This document shows positions 30,444 to 38,399 of a DNA stretch of 64,000 nucleotides, piece by piece (position 1 is the first letter of the stretch; every line of letters starts with the position of its first letter). The notes under the pieces are model-generated. The model saw only the letters and a list, made by a program, of their open reading frames with translations, searched no databases and was not told the origin of the DNA. The translations under genes and the position numbers were made by a program. The DNA is from Microbacterium hydrocarbonoxydans (lineage in GTDB: Bacteria; Actinomycetota; Actinomycetes; Actinomycetales; Microbacteriaceae). The stretch spans positions 868,001 through 932,000 of the forward strand of contig NZ_LR882982.1 in the NCBI RefSeq assembly GCF_904831005.1, read 5' to 3'.

Positions 30444-30468
30444 ACCGACAGCCTAGTAGCCTTGTTAG
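30444..30468. promoter_or_regulatory. two divergent leaderless promoters in 25 bp
   Basis: The whole gap between the RidA ATG and the deaminase ATG is 25 bp. The minus-strand -10 TAGGCT occupies 30450-30455 and the plus-strand -10 TAGCCT occupies 30457-30462, one base apart, each six bases from its start codon. The -35 regions lie inside the opposite genes (TTCGCA at 30433-30438 for plus, TTGTAG at 30475-30480 for minus). TTGTTAG (30462-30468) resembles an arm of the ROK operator at 34988-35012. Confidence 0.7.
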
Positions 30469-31689
30469 ATGCCTCTACAAATTCCGGATCCCACGCTCGG
30501 CCCCTGGGCGAAGGGCTTCTCGGCGAGAGCCGCCGGCCTGCGGCTCTCCGAGGTCGAGGGCGCGGGGCTGCATCTGTCGGACATGTCGACGCCGGTGCTC
30601 ACCGTGCACGAGGCCGCTCTCGCGCACAACGAGAAGACGGTCTTCTCATGGGCCGCCGAGTGCGGCGTGCTGCTCGCCCCGCACGGCAAGACGACCATGG
30701 CACCCGCGCTGTGGCAGCGGCTGCTCGACGCGGGAGCGTGGGGAATCTCGGTAGCCACGCCCTGGCAGGCAGAGGTGGCGGTCGACGCCGGGGTCGACAC
30801 CGTCCTGATCGCGAACGGACTCACCGACACGCGCGCAGCTCGCGGGCTCGGCACACTGCTCGCCGCCGACGAGGATCTTCGGATCCTGTGCTGGGCCGAC
30901 TCGGTCGTCGCAGTGCATCTGCTGGCAGACGCGGGCATCGACGCCGGCCGCCCCCTCGACGTGCTCGTCGAACTGGGCGGCGTGGGCGGACGGACCGGCG
31001 CGCGCACGGTCGAGGAAGGGGAGCGGATCGCGCAGGCCATCCGCGCGACGCCCGGCCTCCGCCTCGCGGGCGTCACAGGATATGAGGGCCCGTTCGGTCC
31101 CGATCGTACCGCGGCCTCGGTCACCGCCGTCGACGAGTACCTGGCGACACTCGTCGACCTGCACTCGCGCCTCGACTTCCCCGACGGCATCCGCCCGGTG
31201 GTGAGCGCGGGCGGGAGCTCCTTTCCCGATCGCGCCGCGGCCGTGCTGGCGCCCTTGGGTGCGGGGGACGTCGACGTGGTGCTGCGTTCGGGAGCATTCC
31301 AGATCCACGACGACGGATTCTATTCACGCATGTCGCCGTTCGGAGACATCACGGGCACCGAGCCCCTCCGTTCGGCGATGCATGCCTGGGCGCGCGTGGT
31401 CTCGCAGCCGGAGCCGGGTCTGGCGCTGCTCGATGCGGGCCGCCGCGACGTGCCCTTCGACCTCGATCTGCCGGTGCCGCAGTCGGTGGCGGGCGAGATC
31501 ACGGCGCTCAACGACCAGCACGCGTTCCTGCAGCTCGCGGACGGCGCGGAGGTGCATCCCGGAGACGTGGTCCGGCTGGGACTGTCGCACCCGTGCACGG
31601 CTTTCGACAAGTGGCGGGTGGTCGCTGTCATCGATGATCCGGATGCGGCGGATCCCCGGGTGATCGGAGCCGTGGCCACATGCTTCTGA
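30469..31689 (+). CDS. PLP-dependent amino acid deaminase / D-serine dehydratase-like (alanine racemase fold)
   Basis: The 406-residue protein belongs to the fold-type III PLP enzymes related to D-threonine aldolase and eukaryotic-type D-serine dehydratase. The PLP Lys lies in LAPHGKTTMAP, the phosphate-binding SAGGSSFPD follows at about 245, and the C-terminal HPCTAFDKW supplies the His and Cys that bind zinc in this family. It probably deaminates or dehydrates a D-hydroxy amino acid. RidA is divergent, and a D-aminoacylase fusion overlaps its end by ten bases, supporting D-amino acid catabolism. The substrate is not determined. Confidence 0.85.
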   Translation: MPLQIPDPTLGPWAKGFSARAAGLRLSEVEGAGLHLSDMSTPVLTVHEAALAHNEKTVFSWAAECGVLLAPHGKTTMAPALWQRLLDAGAWGISVATPWQAEVAVDAGVDTVLIANGLTDTRAARGLGTLLAADEDLRILCWADSVVAVHLLADAGIDAGRPLDVLVELGGVGGRTGARTVEEGERIAQAIRATPGLRLAGVTGYEGPFGPDRTAASVTAVDEYLATLVDLHSRLDFPDGIRPVVSAGGSSFPDRAAAVLAPLGAGDVDVVLRSGAFQIHDDGFYSRMSPFGDITGTEPLRSAMHAWARVVSQPEPGLALLDAGRRDVPFDLDLPVPQSVAGEITALNDQHAFLQLADGAEVHPGDVVRLGLSHPCTAFDKWRVVAVIDDPDAADPRVIGAVATCF

Positions 31690-34600
31690 GCACAGAGAAG
31701 TCGGTGCGGGTGTATCGCCGGGCGACGGTCATCGACGGCACGGGGGCCGAGCGTTTCGAGGCTGACGTGGCGGTCGAGGGCGAGCGTATCGTCGCCATGA
31801 TCACCGGGGGCGATGCGACCGAGTTGGCCCTTCCTGCGACGGCGGTCGAGGTCGACGCGGCCGGCATGGTGCTCGCCCCGGGATTCATCGACATGCATGC
31901 CCACAGCGACCTCGCGGTGCTGCGGGGAGCTGCGCACGACGCGAAGATCCGACAGGGGGTCACGACCGAGGTGCTCGGCCAGGACGGTCTCGGGTACGCA
32001 CCGCTCGACGACGCCGCAGCCTCTGTGATCCCGTCGCAGATCGCCGGATGGAACGGGACGCCGGAGGAGGTCCCGTGGCGCACGATGGATGACCTGCTGA
32101 CAGCGGTCGACGCCGCGACCGTCGCGAACGCGGCGATGCTGGTGCCGCAGGGGAACCTGCGCATGATGGTCGTCGGCCACGAGAATCGCGTGGCGACCGA
32201 CACCGAGCTCGCTGCGATGTCGGCGCTCCTCGGCGAGGCGATGGACGCGGGCGCCTTCGGCATGTCGAGCGGACTCACCTACACGCCGGGGATGTACGCG
32301 GACACGGCCGAGCTCGAGGCTCTGTGTCGAGTCGTGGCCGAGCGCGGGGGCTACTGGGCGCCCCATACGCGCAGCTATGGTGGCGCGGCCCTCGACGCGT
32401 ATCGTGAGGCGCTCGACATCGGGCGGCGCACGGGATGCCCGGTTCACCTCACCCATGCCACCATGAACTTCGCTCCGAACCGCGGGCGCGCGGCGGAGTT
32501 CCTCGCGCTGGTGGACCAGGCGCTCGCCGCCGGTGTCGACGTGACTCTCGACACGTACCCGTATCTGCCCGGAGCGACCACGCTGTCGGCGCTCCTGCCG
32601 AGCCGGCTCTCGCAGAGCGGCGATCTGCTCGGCACCATCGCCGAACTCGATGCGGCTCAGCGCGAGGCGGTGCGCGTCGAACTCGAAGAGGTCGGATGCG
32701 ACGGCTTCCACGGTGAGCCGGCCGACTGGACGACCATCCAGATCGCCGGGACCGGCGACCCTGCACTCGGCGATCTCGTTGGTCGGACGGTGGCAGAGAT
32801 CGCCGACTCGACAGGACGTCGTGCCGTCGACGTCGTGCTCGACACGATCGTCGCCGACTCGGGAGCCACGAGCATCCTGATGCACATCGGCGACGAGCAG
32901 AACGTGCGCACCATCATGCGCCATCCGCGGCACAGCGGTGGGAGCGACGGAATACTGATCGGCGGTCGTCCGCACCCTCGCGGGCGGGGCACCTTCCCGA
33001 GATATCTCGGCACCTACGCGCGAGACCTCGGCGTCCTCACCCTCGAGGAGGCGGTGCGGCACCTCTCGGGCACTCCGGCCGCCCGGCTCGGGCTCGATCG
33101 CGCAGACGCGCCCCGCGGAGTCATCCGGGTCGGGGCGACCGCCGATCTCGTGCTCTTCGACCCGGCCATCGTCGCGGCAGGTGCCACGTTCGACGATCCC
33201 CACGGAGCACCGACCGGGATCGCCGAAGTCCTCGTCGGAGGTGTTCCCGTCGTGATCGATGGAGAGGTCACGGGCGCCACCCCGGGGCGTGCGCTGAGGA
33301 TGCCGCCTGTGCCGCATCGGGCGACGGTGCCCCTCATCGAGTCGACGATCGATCCGTCTGCCGAACCGTTCATATGGCTCGACGACACACCGGTCATCTC
33401 GCCGGTGGCGCTCTCCGCGTCTGCAGCGCGCCTTCGGGGCCGGATGCCGGAGTCCGACGGGGCTTCTCCGATCAGACTCTCGGTCGACCCGTCGATCGGT
33501 CGCGAGGCGTTCGCCAGAGACCGCGTCGCCGATGAGGCGTTCCGTGTCACGGTGACGCACGAGGGCATCGATCTCGTGGGGGCGACGCCTCAGGGTGTGT
33601 TCCGCGCGGCATCGGTGCTGCGCCAGTTCCGCACCCCCGGCGGCACGCGTCATCTCATCCCTGCCGGCGTGTGGCAGGGCGCCCCCGCGTTCGGCTGGCG
33701 AGGGGTGATGCTCGATGTGGCGAGGCACTTCCGCCCTGCAGATGACGTGCGTCGCCTCATCGACCTGATGGCCGACCACCACCTCAGCGTGCTGCACCTG
33801 CATCTGACCGACGATCAGGGCTGGCGCTTCGGCGTGCCCGGGTATCCGCGGTTGACGCAGATCGGTGCCCGCCGCGAGGCGACCCAGCGCGGGCATGGTC
33901 CTCTCGCGACCGTCGAGCCGGGAGTGCATGAGGGGCATTACACGGATGCTGAGATCCGTGATCTCGTCGGCTACGCCGCCGAACGATTCGTGACACTCGT
34001 GCCCGAGGTCGAGCTGCCCGGTCACATCCAGGCGGCGCTGGCGGCGTATCCCCAGCTGGGGAACGTCGACGCGGGAGCGCCGATCACGGCTCCGTGGGAG
34101 CGGTTCGGGGTGAACCCTCGCACGCTGGCCCCCACGGACGCCGCTCTGGAGTTCGGGAAGGCGGCGATCGACGCGCTCTGCGACCTCTTCGACTCGCCGT
34201 GGATCGGCATCGGCGGCGACGAGGTGCCCGTCACCGAGTGGCAGCACAGCGCGGCTGCACGGGCGCGGATGCGCGAACTCGGTCTTCAGACGCCGCACGA
34301 CGTGCAACCGTGGTTCACCGCGCGCTTCGTCGAGCATGTGCGCTCCCGGGGGCGCACGGCACTCGCGTGGGACGAGGTGCTGGAAGGCGAAGTCCCCGCG
34401 GGGGTGAGCATCCTCGCCTGGCGCGGTCCTGTCGCGATGCGCGAGGCGCTGAGCCGCGGCATCCCGGTCATCGCGTGTCCCGACCTGCAGGTCTATCTCG
34501 ACTACCCGCAGTCCGATTCTGTGGAGGAGCCGATCAGGGTCGGTCCTCCGCTGTCGCTGGAGACGACGTACGGACTGCAGGTCGATCATCGAGCGCTGGG

Positions 34601-34934
34601 CGCGCAGGCGAATGTCTGGACGGAGCACCTGCCCACTCGGGACCGTGTGGACTTCGCTCTGTTCCCGCGGCTGTCGGCGATCGCCGAGCGGCTGTGGGAC
34701 GGGGGAGCACCTCGCGATTTCGGTGGGTTCGCGCGCCGGATCCCGGTGCATCTGAGGCGACTCGCCGAGGCGGGGGTGCGGTATCGTCCCCTGAGCGGGC
34801 CATTGCCCGAGCAGCGTCGTCCCGGCGTGCCGGGGAAGCCCCTCACGCGGGCCGCTCGGGAAGAGATCGTCGAGGGTCTCGTGGCGGGACTTCGGAAGAG
34901 GTCCGCGTCGAGGCCGACGCCGTCTTCGCAGTGA
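31680..34934 (+). CDS. fusion: N-acyl-D-amino-acid deacylase + GH20 beta-N-acetylhexosaminidase
   Basis: One uninterrupted 1084-codon frame joins two enzymes. Residues 1-540 are a D-aminoacylase-type amidohydrolase: the metal site His73/His75 in GFIDMHAHSD, HLTHATMNF, ILMHIGDEQNVRTIMRHP, and the catalytic Asp423 in GGSDG. Residues 541-1084 are a GH20 with GWRGVMLDVARHF, LHLHLTDDQGWR and the catalytic pair Asp847-Glu848 in GIGGDEVP. Neither half lacks catalytic residues. There is no signal peptide, so it is cytoplasmic. The junction (GRALR|MPPVP) looks like the end of one gene joined to the start codon of another. It could release GlcNAc and D-amino acids from the same material. A sequencing frameshift must be excluded. 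Confidence 0.88.
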   Translation: MLLSTEKSVRVYRRATVIDGTGAERFEADVAVEGERIVAMITGGDATELALPATAVEVDAAGMVLAPGFIDMHAHSDLAVLRGAAHDAKIRQGVTTEVLGQDGLGYAPLDDAAASVIPSQIAGWNGTPEEVPWRTMDDLLTAVDAATVANAAMLVPQGNLRMMVVGHENRVATDTELAAMSALLGEAMDAGAFGMSSGLTYTPGMYADTAELEALCRVVAERGGYWAPHTRSYGGAALDAYREALDIGRRTGCPVHLTHATMNFAPNRGRAAEFLALVDQALAAGVDVTLDTYPYLPGATTLSALLPSRLSQSGDLLGTIAELDAAQREAVRVELEEVGCDGFHGEPADWTTIQIAGTGDPALGDLVGRTVAEIADSTGRRAVDVVLDTIVADSGATSILMHIGDEQNVRTIMRHPRHSGGSDGILIGGRPHPRGRGTFPRYLGTYARDLGVLTLEEAVRHLSGTPAARLGLDRADAPRGVIRVGATADLVLFDPAIVAAGATFDDPHGAPTGIAEVLVGGVPVVIDGEVTGATPGRALRMPPVPHRATVPLIESTIDPSAEPFIWLDDTPVISPVALSASAARLRGRMPESDGASPIRLSVDPSIGREAFARDRVADEAFRVTVTHEGIDLVGATPQGVFRAASVLRQFRTPGGTRHLIPAGVWQGAPAFGWRGVMLDVARHFRPADDVRRLIDLMADHHLSVLHLHLTDDQGWRFGVPGYPRLTQIGARREATQRGHGPLATVEPGVHEGHYTDAEIRDLVGYAAERFVTLVPEVELPGHIQAALAAYPQLGNVDAGAPITAPWERFGVNPRTLAPTDAALEFGKAAIDALCDLFDSPWIGIGGDEVPVTEWQHSAAARARMRELGLQTPHDVQPWFTARFVEHVRSRGRTALAWDEVLEGEVPAGVSILAWRGPVAMREALSRGIPVIACPDLQVYLDYPQSDSVEEPIRVGPPLSLETTYGLQVDHRALGAQANVWTEHLPTRDRVDFALFPRLSAIAERLWDGGAPRDFGGFARRIPVHLRRLAEAGVRYRPLSGPLPEQRRPGVPGKPLTRAAREEIVEGLVAGLRKRSASRPTPSSQ

Positions 34935-34977
34935 TGTAACGTTTCGGTAACCCTCCCGGCGCGATGCCGGGCTGGAC

Positions 34978-35012
34978 TTGCACAATTTTTGTTCGTAAGG
35001 TCTACTAACAAA
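34978..35012 (+). promoter_or_regulatory. leaderless promoter and operator of the ROK repressor gene
   Basis: TTGCAC (34978-34983), 17 bases and TCTACT (35001-35006) form a promoter whose start falls at the ATG (35014). The inverted repeat TTTGTTCGTA (34988-34997) / TACTAACAAA (35003-35012), with one mismatch and a 5-base centre, covers the spacer and -10. A repressor bound there must block transcription, which suggests autoregulation by the ROK protein. Confidence 0.7.
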
Positions 35013-35013
35013 C

Positions 35014-36201
35014 ATGTCCGTATCGGATGAACAGCGCCCAACGACGCCGCCGGAGTATGCCGGTGCGAGTGCTCACGCATTCGGCCCCGGTCGCCACCTG
35101 CGCTCGCGCTCCAAGGTGCTTCCGGAGCACGCGCGAGGACACAACAGGGCCCTCGTCCTGCAGACCCTGTACCACTCGGGCGCGATGAGTCGAGCGGACC
35201 TCTCGCGGGAGACCGGGTTGACCCGAGTGACGATCTCGGACCTCGTCGCGGAGTTCATCGCAGACGGCATCGTCGTCGAGATCGGCATCCGCGAGACCGT
35301 CGGGCCCGGCAAGCCGCCCATTCTCATAGACATCGACCGCGTCGGCCACCAGATCATCGGCATCGACCTGTCGGGCCCCCATGCCTTCGTCGGCGCCGTG
35401 CTCAGTCTCGACGGCGACGTGCTCGAGCGGCGCGAGGTGCCGCGACCCGAGAGCGCCGACGGCGAAGCGGCCTTCGCGGCGACTCTGTCGCTGGCGCGCA
35501 CCCTCGTCGCCACAGCGACACAGCCCATCCTCGGCGTCGGCATCGGCACCCCCGGCGTCGTGCGTCCCGATGGGGTCGTGCTGAGCTCACCGAACCTCGG
35601 CTGGGTCAACCTCCCGCTCGAGGCGAAGCTGGGCGTCGATCTCGACCTTCCGGTCCTGGTGCGCAACGACGCGAACGCAGCAGTGCTCGCCGAGTACACC
35701 TTCGGCGAGGCGAAGGCCGATTTCATGCTCATCCGCATCGGTCGCGGCGTGGGCGCAGGGCTCATCACGGGAAGCCAGCCGTTGCTCGGCAGCCGCTTCG
35801 CCGCGGGCGAGATCGGACACGTCGTCGTCGGCACCGATGGAGGACCTCGGTGCGCCTGCGGCAAGGACGGCTGCCTCGAGGCCTGGCTCAGCGAGACGCG
35901 TCTGCGCCCCGCGATCGAGGCGACGCCCGAGTCCCGCGAGGAGATCCTTCGCGATGCCGGCACTCGCATGGCTGTCGCCATCGCCCCGATCGTGGCCGCG
36001 CTCGACCTGTCCGAGGTCGTGCTGTCAGGACCCGCGGATCTGCTCGACGGCGTGCTGATCGATGCGGCGGTCGACACTCTGCACGCACGCACGCTGGAGG
36101 GCGTCTTCGAGGACGCGCTCATCCGTCGCACCTCGCAGGCCGACATCGTGCTGCGAGGCACCGCGGTGATGGTGCTCTCGGGTCAGCTGGGCGTCTCGTG
36201 A
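35014..36201 (+). CDS. ROK-family transcriptional repressor (NagC-like)
   Basis: The 395-residue protein has an N-terminal winged helix (about residues 42-95, NRALVLQTLYHSGAMSRADL, ETGLTRVTISDLV) and a ROK sugar-kinase-like domain with GVGIGTPGVV and the zinc motif GHVVVGTDGGPRCACGKDGCLE. NagC and Mlc are the model members. Placed between a GH20-containing enzyme and a ROK kinase plus nagB, it is the likely GlcNAc-responsive regulator of this cluster. The operator overlaps its own promoter. Confidence 0.92.
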   Translation: MSVSDEQRPTTPPEYAGASAHAFGPGRHLRSRSKVLPEHARGHNRALVLQTLYHSGAMSRADLSRETGLTRVTISDLVAEFIADGIVVEIGIRETVGPGKPPILIDIDRVGHQIIGIDLSGPHAFVGAVLSLDGDVLERREVPRPESADGEAAFAATLSLARTLVATATQPILGVGIGTPGVVRPDGVVLSSPNLGWVNLPLEAKLGVDLDLPVLVRNDANAAVLAEYTFGEAKADFMLIRIGRGVGAGLITGSQPLLGSRFAAGEIGHVVVGTDGGPRCACGKDGCLEAWLSETRLRPAIEATPESREEILRDAGTRMAVAIAPIVAALDLSEVVLSGPADLLDGVLIDAAVDTLHARTLEGVFEDALIRRTSQADIVLRGTAVMVLSGQLGVS

Positions 36202-36241
36202 CCCGGATGCCCGCTCAGAGGATTCTGCGGAGCGCCGTCCG

Positions 36242-37207
36242 ATGACGCGCGCCTCCGTCGCCGACCTCGATGGTCGGCTCGTTTCCGTGGGCCTCGATGT
36301 CGGGGGCACAAAGATCGATGCCGTCGCGGTCGCGCCCGACGGCGAGATCATCGCCCGGCTGCGCCGCCCCACCGGATGGGGCGATGACGCCGTCGTGTCG
36401 AGCATCGTCGACGTCGTGGGGGCGCTCGCAGCCGAAGGCGGATTCGCCCCGTCGAGCGTCGGCACGGTCGGAGTGGGGATTCCCGGGGTCGTCGACTCCG
36501 ATACAGGGCGTGTGCTGCATGCAGTGAATCTCGGTGTCGAGTCGCTCGATCTCGCCGAGCGCGTCTCGGCGCGGCTCTCGGTGCCCGTGCGCATCGAGAA
36601 CGACGTGAAGGCGGCAGCGCTCGGTGCAGCCGTGCTGCGGGGCATCAGCGGGTCCATGGCGTATCTGAACCTCGGGACCGGAGTGGCCGCGGGAATCGTG
36701 ATCGACGGCGAGATCTGGCGCGGATCCCGCGGAACCGCAGGCGAGGTCGGGCATCTCTCGGTCGACCCCAACGGGCGCCTCTGCGGGTGCGGTCAGCGTG
36801 GCTGCATCGAGACGTTCTGCGGTGGTGGTGCGCTGACTCGCGCGTGGAACCGTCCGGGCGCGCTGCCCGTGCGCGACATCCTCGATGCCGCGGAATCCGG
36901 GGATGAGCGCGCTGTCGCACTGCGCGCCGATCTCTTCCACGGCGCAGCAGCGGCCGTGCGGGCGCTGGTGCTGTCGGCCGACGTCGAGCGCGTCATCATC
37001 GGCGGCGGATTGACCGCTCTGGGCGATCGGCTCCACGACGGAATCCGCGACTCTCTTCGTGAGGGTGCTGCGGCTTCGGCCTTCATGCGCTCACTGCACC
37101 TCGATGAACGCATCGAGCTGCTTCCCGCAGGTTCCCCCGCTGCCGCGCTCGGCGCCGCCGTCGTGGGCACCACCACCCCTTCTAAGGAGACCGTGTCCCA
37201 TGGCTGA
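36242..37207 (+). CDS. ROK-family sugar kinase, probable N-acetylglucosamine kinase
   Basis: The 321-residue protein has the ATP-binding GLDVGGTKIDAVAV, the catalytic Asp in RIENDVKAAALGAA, LNLGTGVAAGIVIDG, and the ROK zinc signature GEVGHLSVDPNGRLCGCGQRGCIE. It should phosphorylate a hexose or amino sugar. The eight-base overlap with nagB and the upstream GH20 and NagC-like genes favour GlcNAc or glucosamine over glucose; this is inference. Confidence 0.9.
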   Translation: MTRASVADLDGRLVSVGLDVGGTKIDAVAVAPDGEIIARLRRPTGWGDDAVVSSIVDVVGALAAEGGFAPSSVGTVGVGIPGVVDSDTGRVLHAVNLGVESLDLAERVSARLSVPVRIENDVKAAALGAAVLRGISGSMAYLNLGTGVAAGIVIDGEIWRGSRGTAGEVGHLSVDPNGRLCGCGQRGCIETFCGGGALTRAWNRPGALPVRDILDAAESGDERAVALRADLFHGAAAAVRALVLSADVERVIIGGGLTALGDRLHDGIRDSLREGAAASAFMRSLHLDERIELLPAGSPAAALGAAVVGTTTPSKETVSHG

Positions 37208-37979
37208 AGTCGTCATCGTCGAGAACGCTCAGAAAGCAGGCGATCTGGTCGCCGCCGAGATCGTCGCGCTCATCGACCGCCGCGCCGACGCCGTGCTGGG
37301 CCTCGCGACGGGATCGACGCCGCTCCCGGTATACCAGTCACTGCGCGCGCGTCTCGCCGGTCGCGACGTCTCTCAGGTGCGCGGGTTCGCACTCGACGAG
37401 TATGTCGGCCTCGACCCGGCGCATCCCGAAAGCTATCGCTCGGTCATCACCCGTGAGGTCGTCGAGCCTCTCGGGTTCGACCCGCGGCGCATCCATGTGC
37501 CCAACGGCAGGGTCGAGACGATCCAGCGTGCCGGAGATGACTACGAGTCCGCGATCGAGGCGGCAGGTGGAGTCGACCTTCAGATCCTCGGCATCGGCAC
37601 CGACGGTCACATCGGGTTCAACGAGCCCGGCTCGTCGTTCGCCTCCCGCACTCGCGTGAAGACGCTGACGGTGCAGACGCGTGAGGACAACGCGCGCTTC
37701 TTCGACTCGATCGACGACGTGCCCCGGCACTGCATCACGCAGGGACTCGGAACGATCCTGCGGGCTCGTCACCTGGTGCTGCTGGCGTTCGGAGAGGGGA
37801 AGGCCCGCGCCGTCGCAGAGGCTGTGGAGGGTCCTTTGTCGGCGATCCTCCCGGGCTCCGCGATCCAGCTGCACCCGCACGCGACCGTCGTGCTCGATGA
37901 GGCCGCCGCGTCGCAGCTGAAGCTCTCCGACTACTACCGCTACACCTTCGCGAACAAGCCGGCCTGGCAGGGGCTCTGA
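37200..37979 (+). CDS. nagB: glucosamine-6-phosphate deaminase
   Basis: NagB (259 residues) converts glucosamine-6-phosphate to fructose-6-phosphate and ammonia. Seen are GLATGSTPLPVYQSL, ALDEYVGL with the proton-shuttling Asp, GIGTDGHIGFNEPGSSF and HCITQGLGTIL. The ATG at 37200 lies inside the end of the kinase gene, with AAGGAG 11-12 bases ahead, so synthesis is coupled. It completes the kinase/deaminase steps; nagA lies 5 kb away. Confidence 0.96.
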   Translation: MAEVVIVENAQKAGDLVAAEIVALIDRRADAVLGLATGSTPLPVYQSLRARLAGRDVSQVRGFALDEYVGLDPAHPESYRSVITREVVEPLGFDPRRIHVPNGRVETIQRAGDDYESAIEAAGGVDLQILGIGTDGHIGFNEPGSSFASRTRVKTLTVQTREDNARFFDSIDDVPRHCITQGLGTILRARHLVLLAFGEGKARAVAEAVEGPLSAILPGSAIQLHPHATVVLDEAAASQLKLSDYYRYTFANKPAWQGL

Positions 37980-37995
37980 GCGACAGACCGCTCAG
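37976..37995. terminator. short hairpin across convergent stops
   Basis: CTGAGCG (37976-37982) pairs with CGCTCAG (37989-37995) over a 6-base loop. It overlaps the stops of nagB and the NUDIX gene, so it may act as a weak bidirectional terminator. Confidence 0.4.
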
Positions 37996-38399
37996 ACAGT
38001 TCTGGCGGGCCAGGCCAGCGGCAGAAGGTGCTCGACGCTGAGCGGCGCGAGCGGCAGCGTCTCGGCCTCGGCGGGGGTGATCCACCGGAGCTCGGCGAGC
38101 TCGGCCTGCGCGACGGGTTCCGCCGCGCCGATCGTCACGACGAAGGCGTCGGCGACCACCCGATGTCCGGGTTCATTCGCGGCGTCGGACACGAAGGTGC
38201 CGAGAGGTTCGAGGTCGGCAGGGCCGAGTTCGAGGCCCAGCTCCTCGCGCAGCTCTCGGGTGAGGGTCTCGGCCGGTGTCTCGCCGGGCTCCGGCTTGCC
38301 GCCGGGTTGCATGAATCGGGTCGTGCCCTCTTTGCGCACCACGAGCACCCGCCGATCCGCATCGAGGATGATCGCCGCACTGACTCGGATGTCAGGCAT
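37992..38399 (-). CDS. NUDIX hydrolase
   Basis: This 135-residue protein has a complete Nudix box (GKPEPGETPAETLTRELREE then LGL) at about residues 34-56, preceded by FMQPGG. It hydrolyses a nucleoside diphosphate-linked substrate such as an oxidised nucleotide; the specificity is not evident. Its start overlaps the stop of the FAD-linked oxidase by eight bases, making it the last gene of a three-gene unit. Confidence 0.92.
   Translation of the reverse strand: MPDIRVSAAIILDADRRVLVVRKEGTTRFMQPGGKPEPGETPAETLTRELREELGLELGPADLEPLGTFVSDAANEPGHRVVADAFVVTIGAAEPVAQAELAELRWITPAEAETLPLAPLSVEHLLPLAWPARTV

Noticed and set aside
34988..35012. DasR-type site (GGTCTA core) in the ROK promoter
   Set aside because: The central bases resemble the core of the GntR-type DasR site, but the symmetric arms do not match that consensus, and the adjacent regulator is a ROK protein.
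31320..35015. Open minus-strand frame of over 1200 codons opposite the D-aminoacylase-GH20 gene
   Set aside because: It mirrors the strong third-position G/C of the real gene, has a low-complexity Arg/His/Asp-rich composition and no recognisable domain. The plus strand has complete catalytic motifs.
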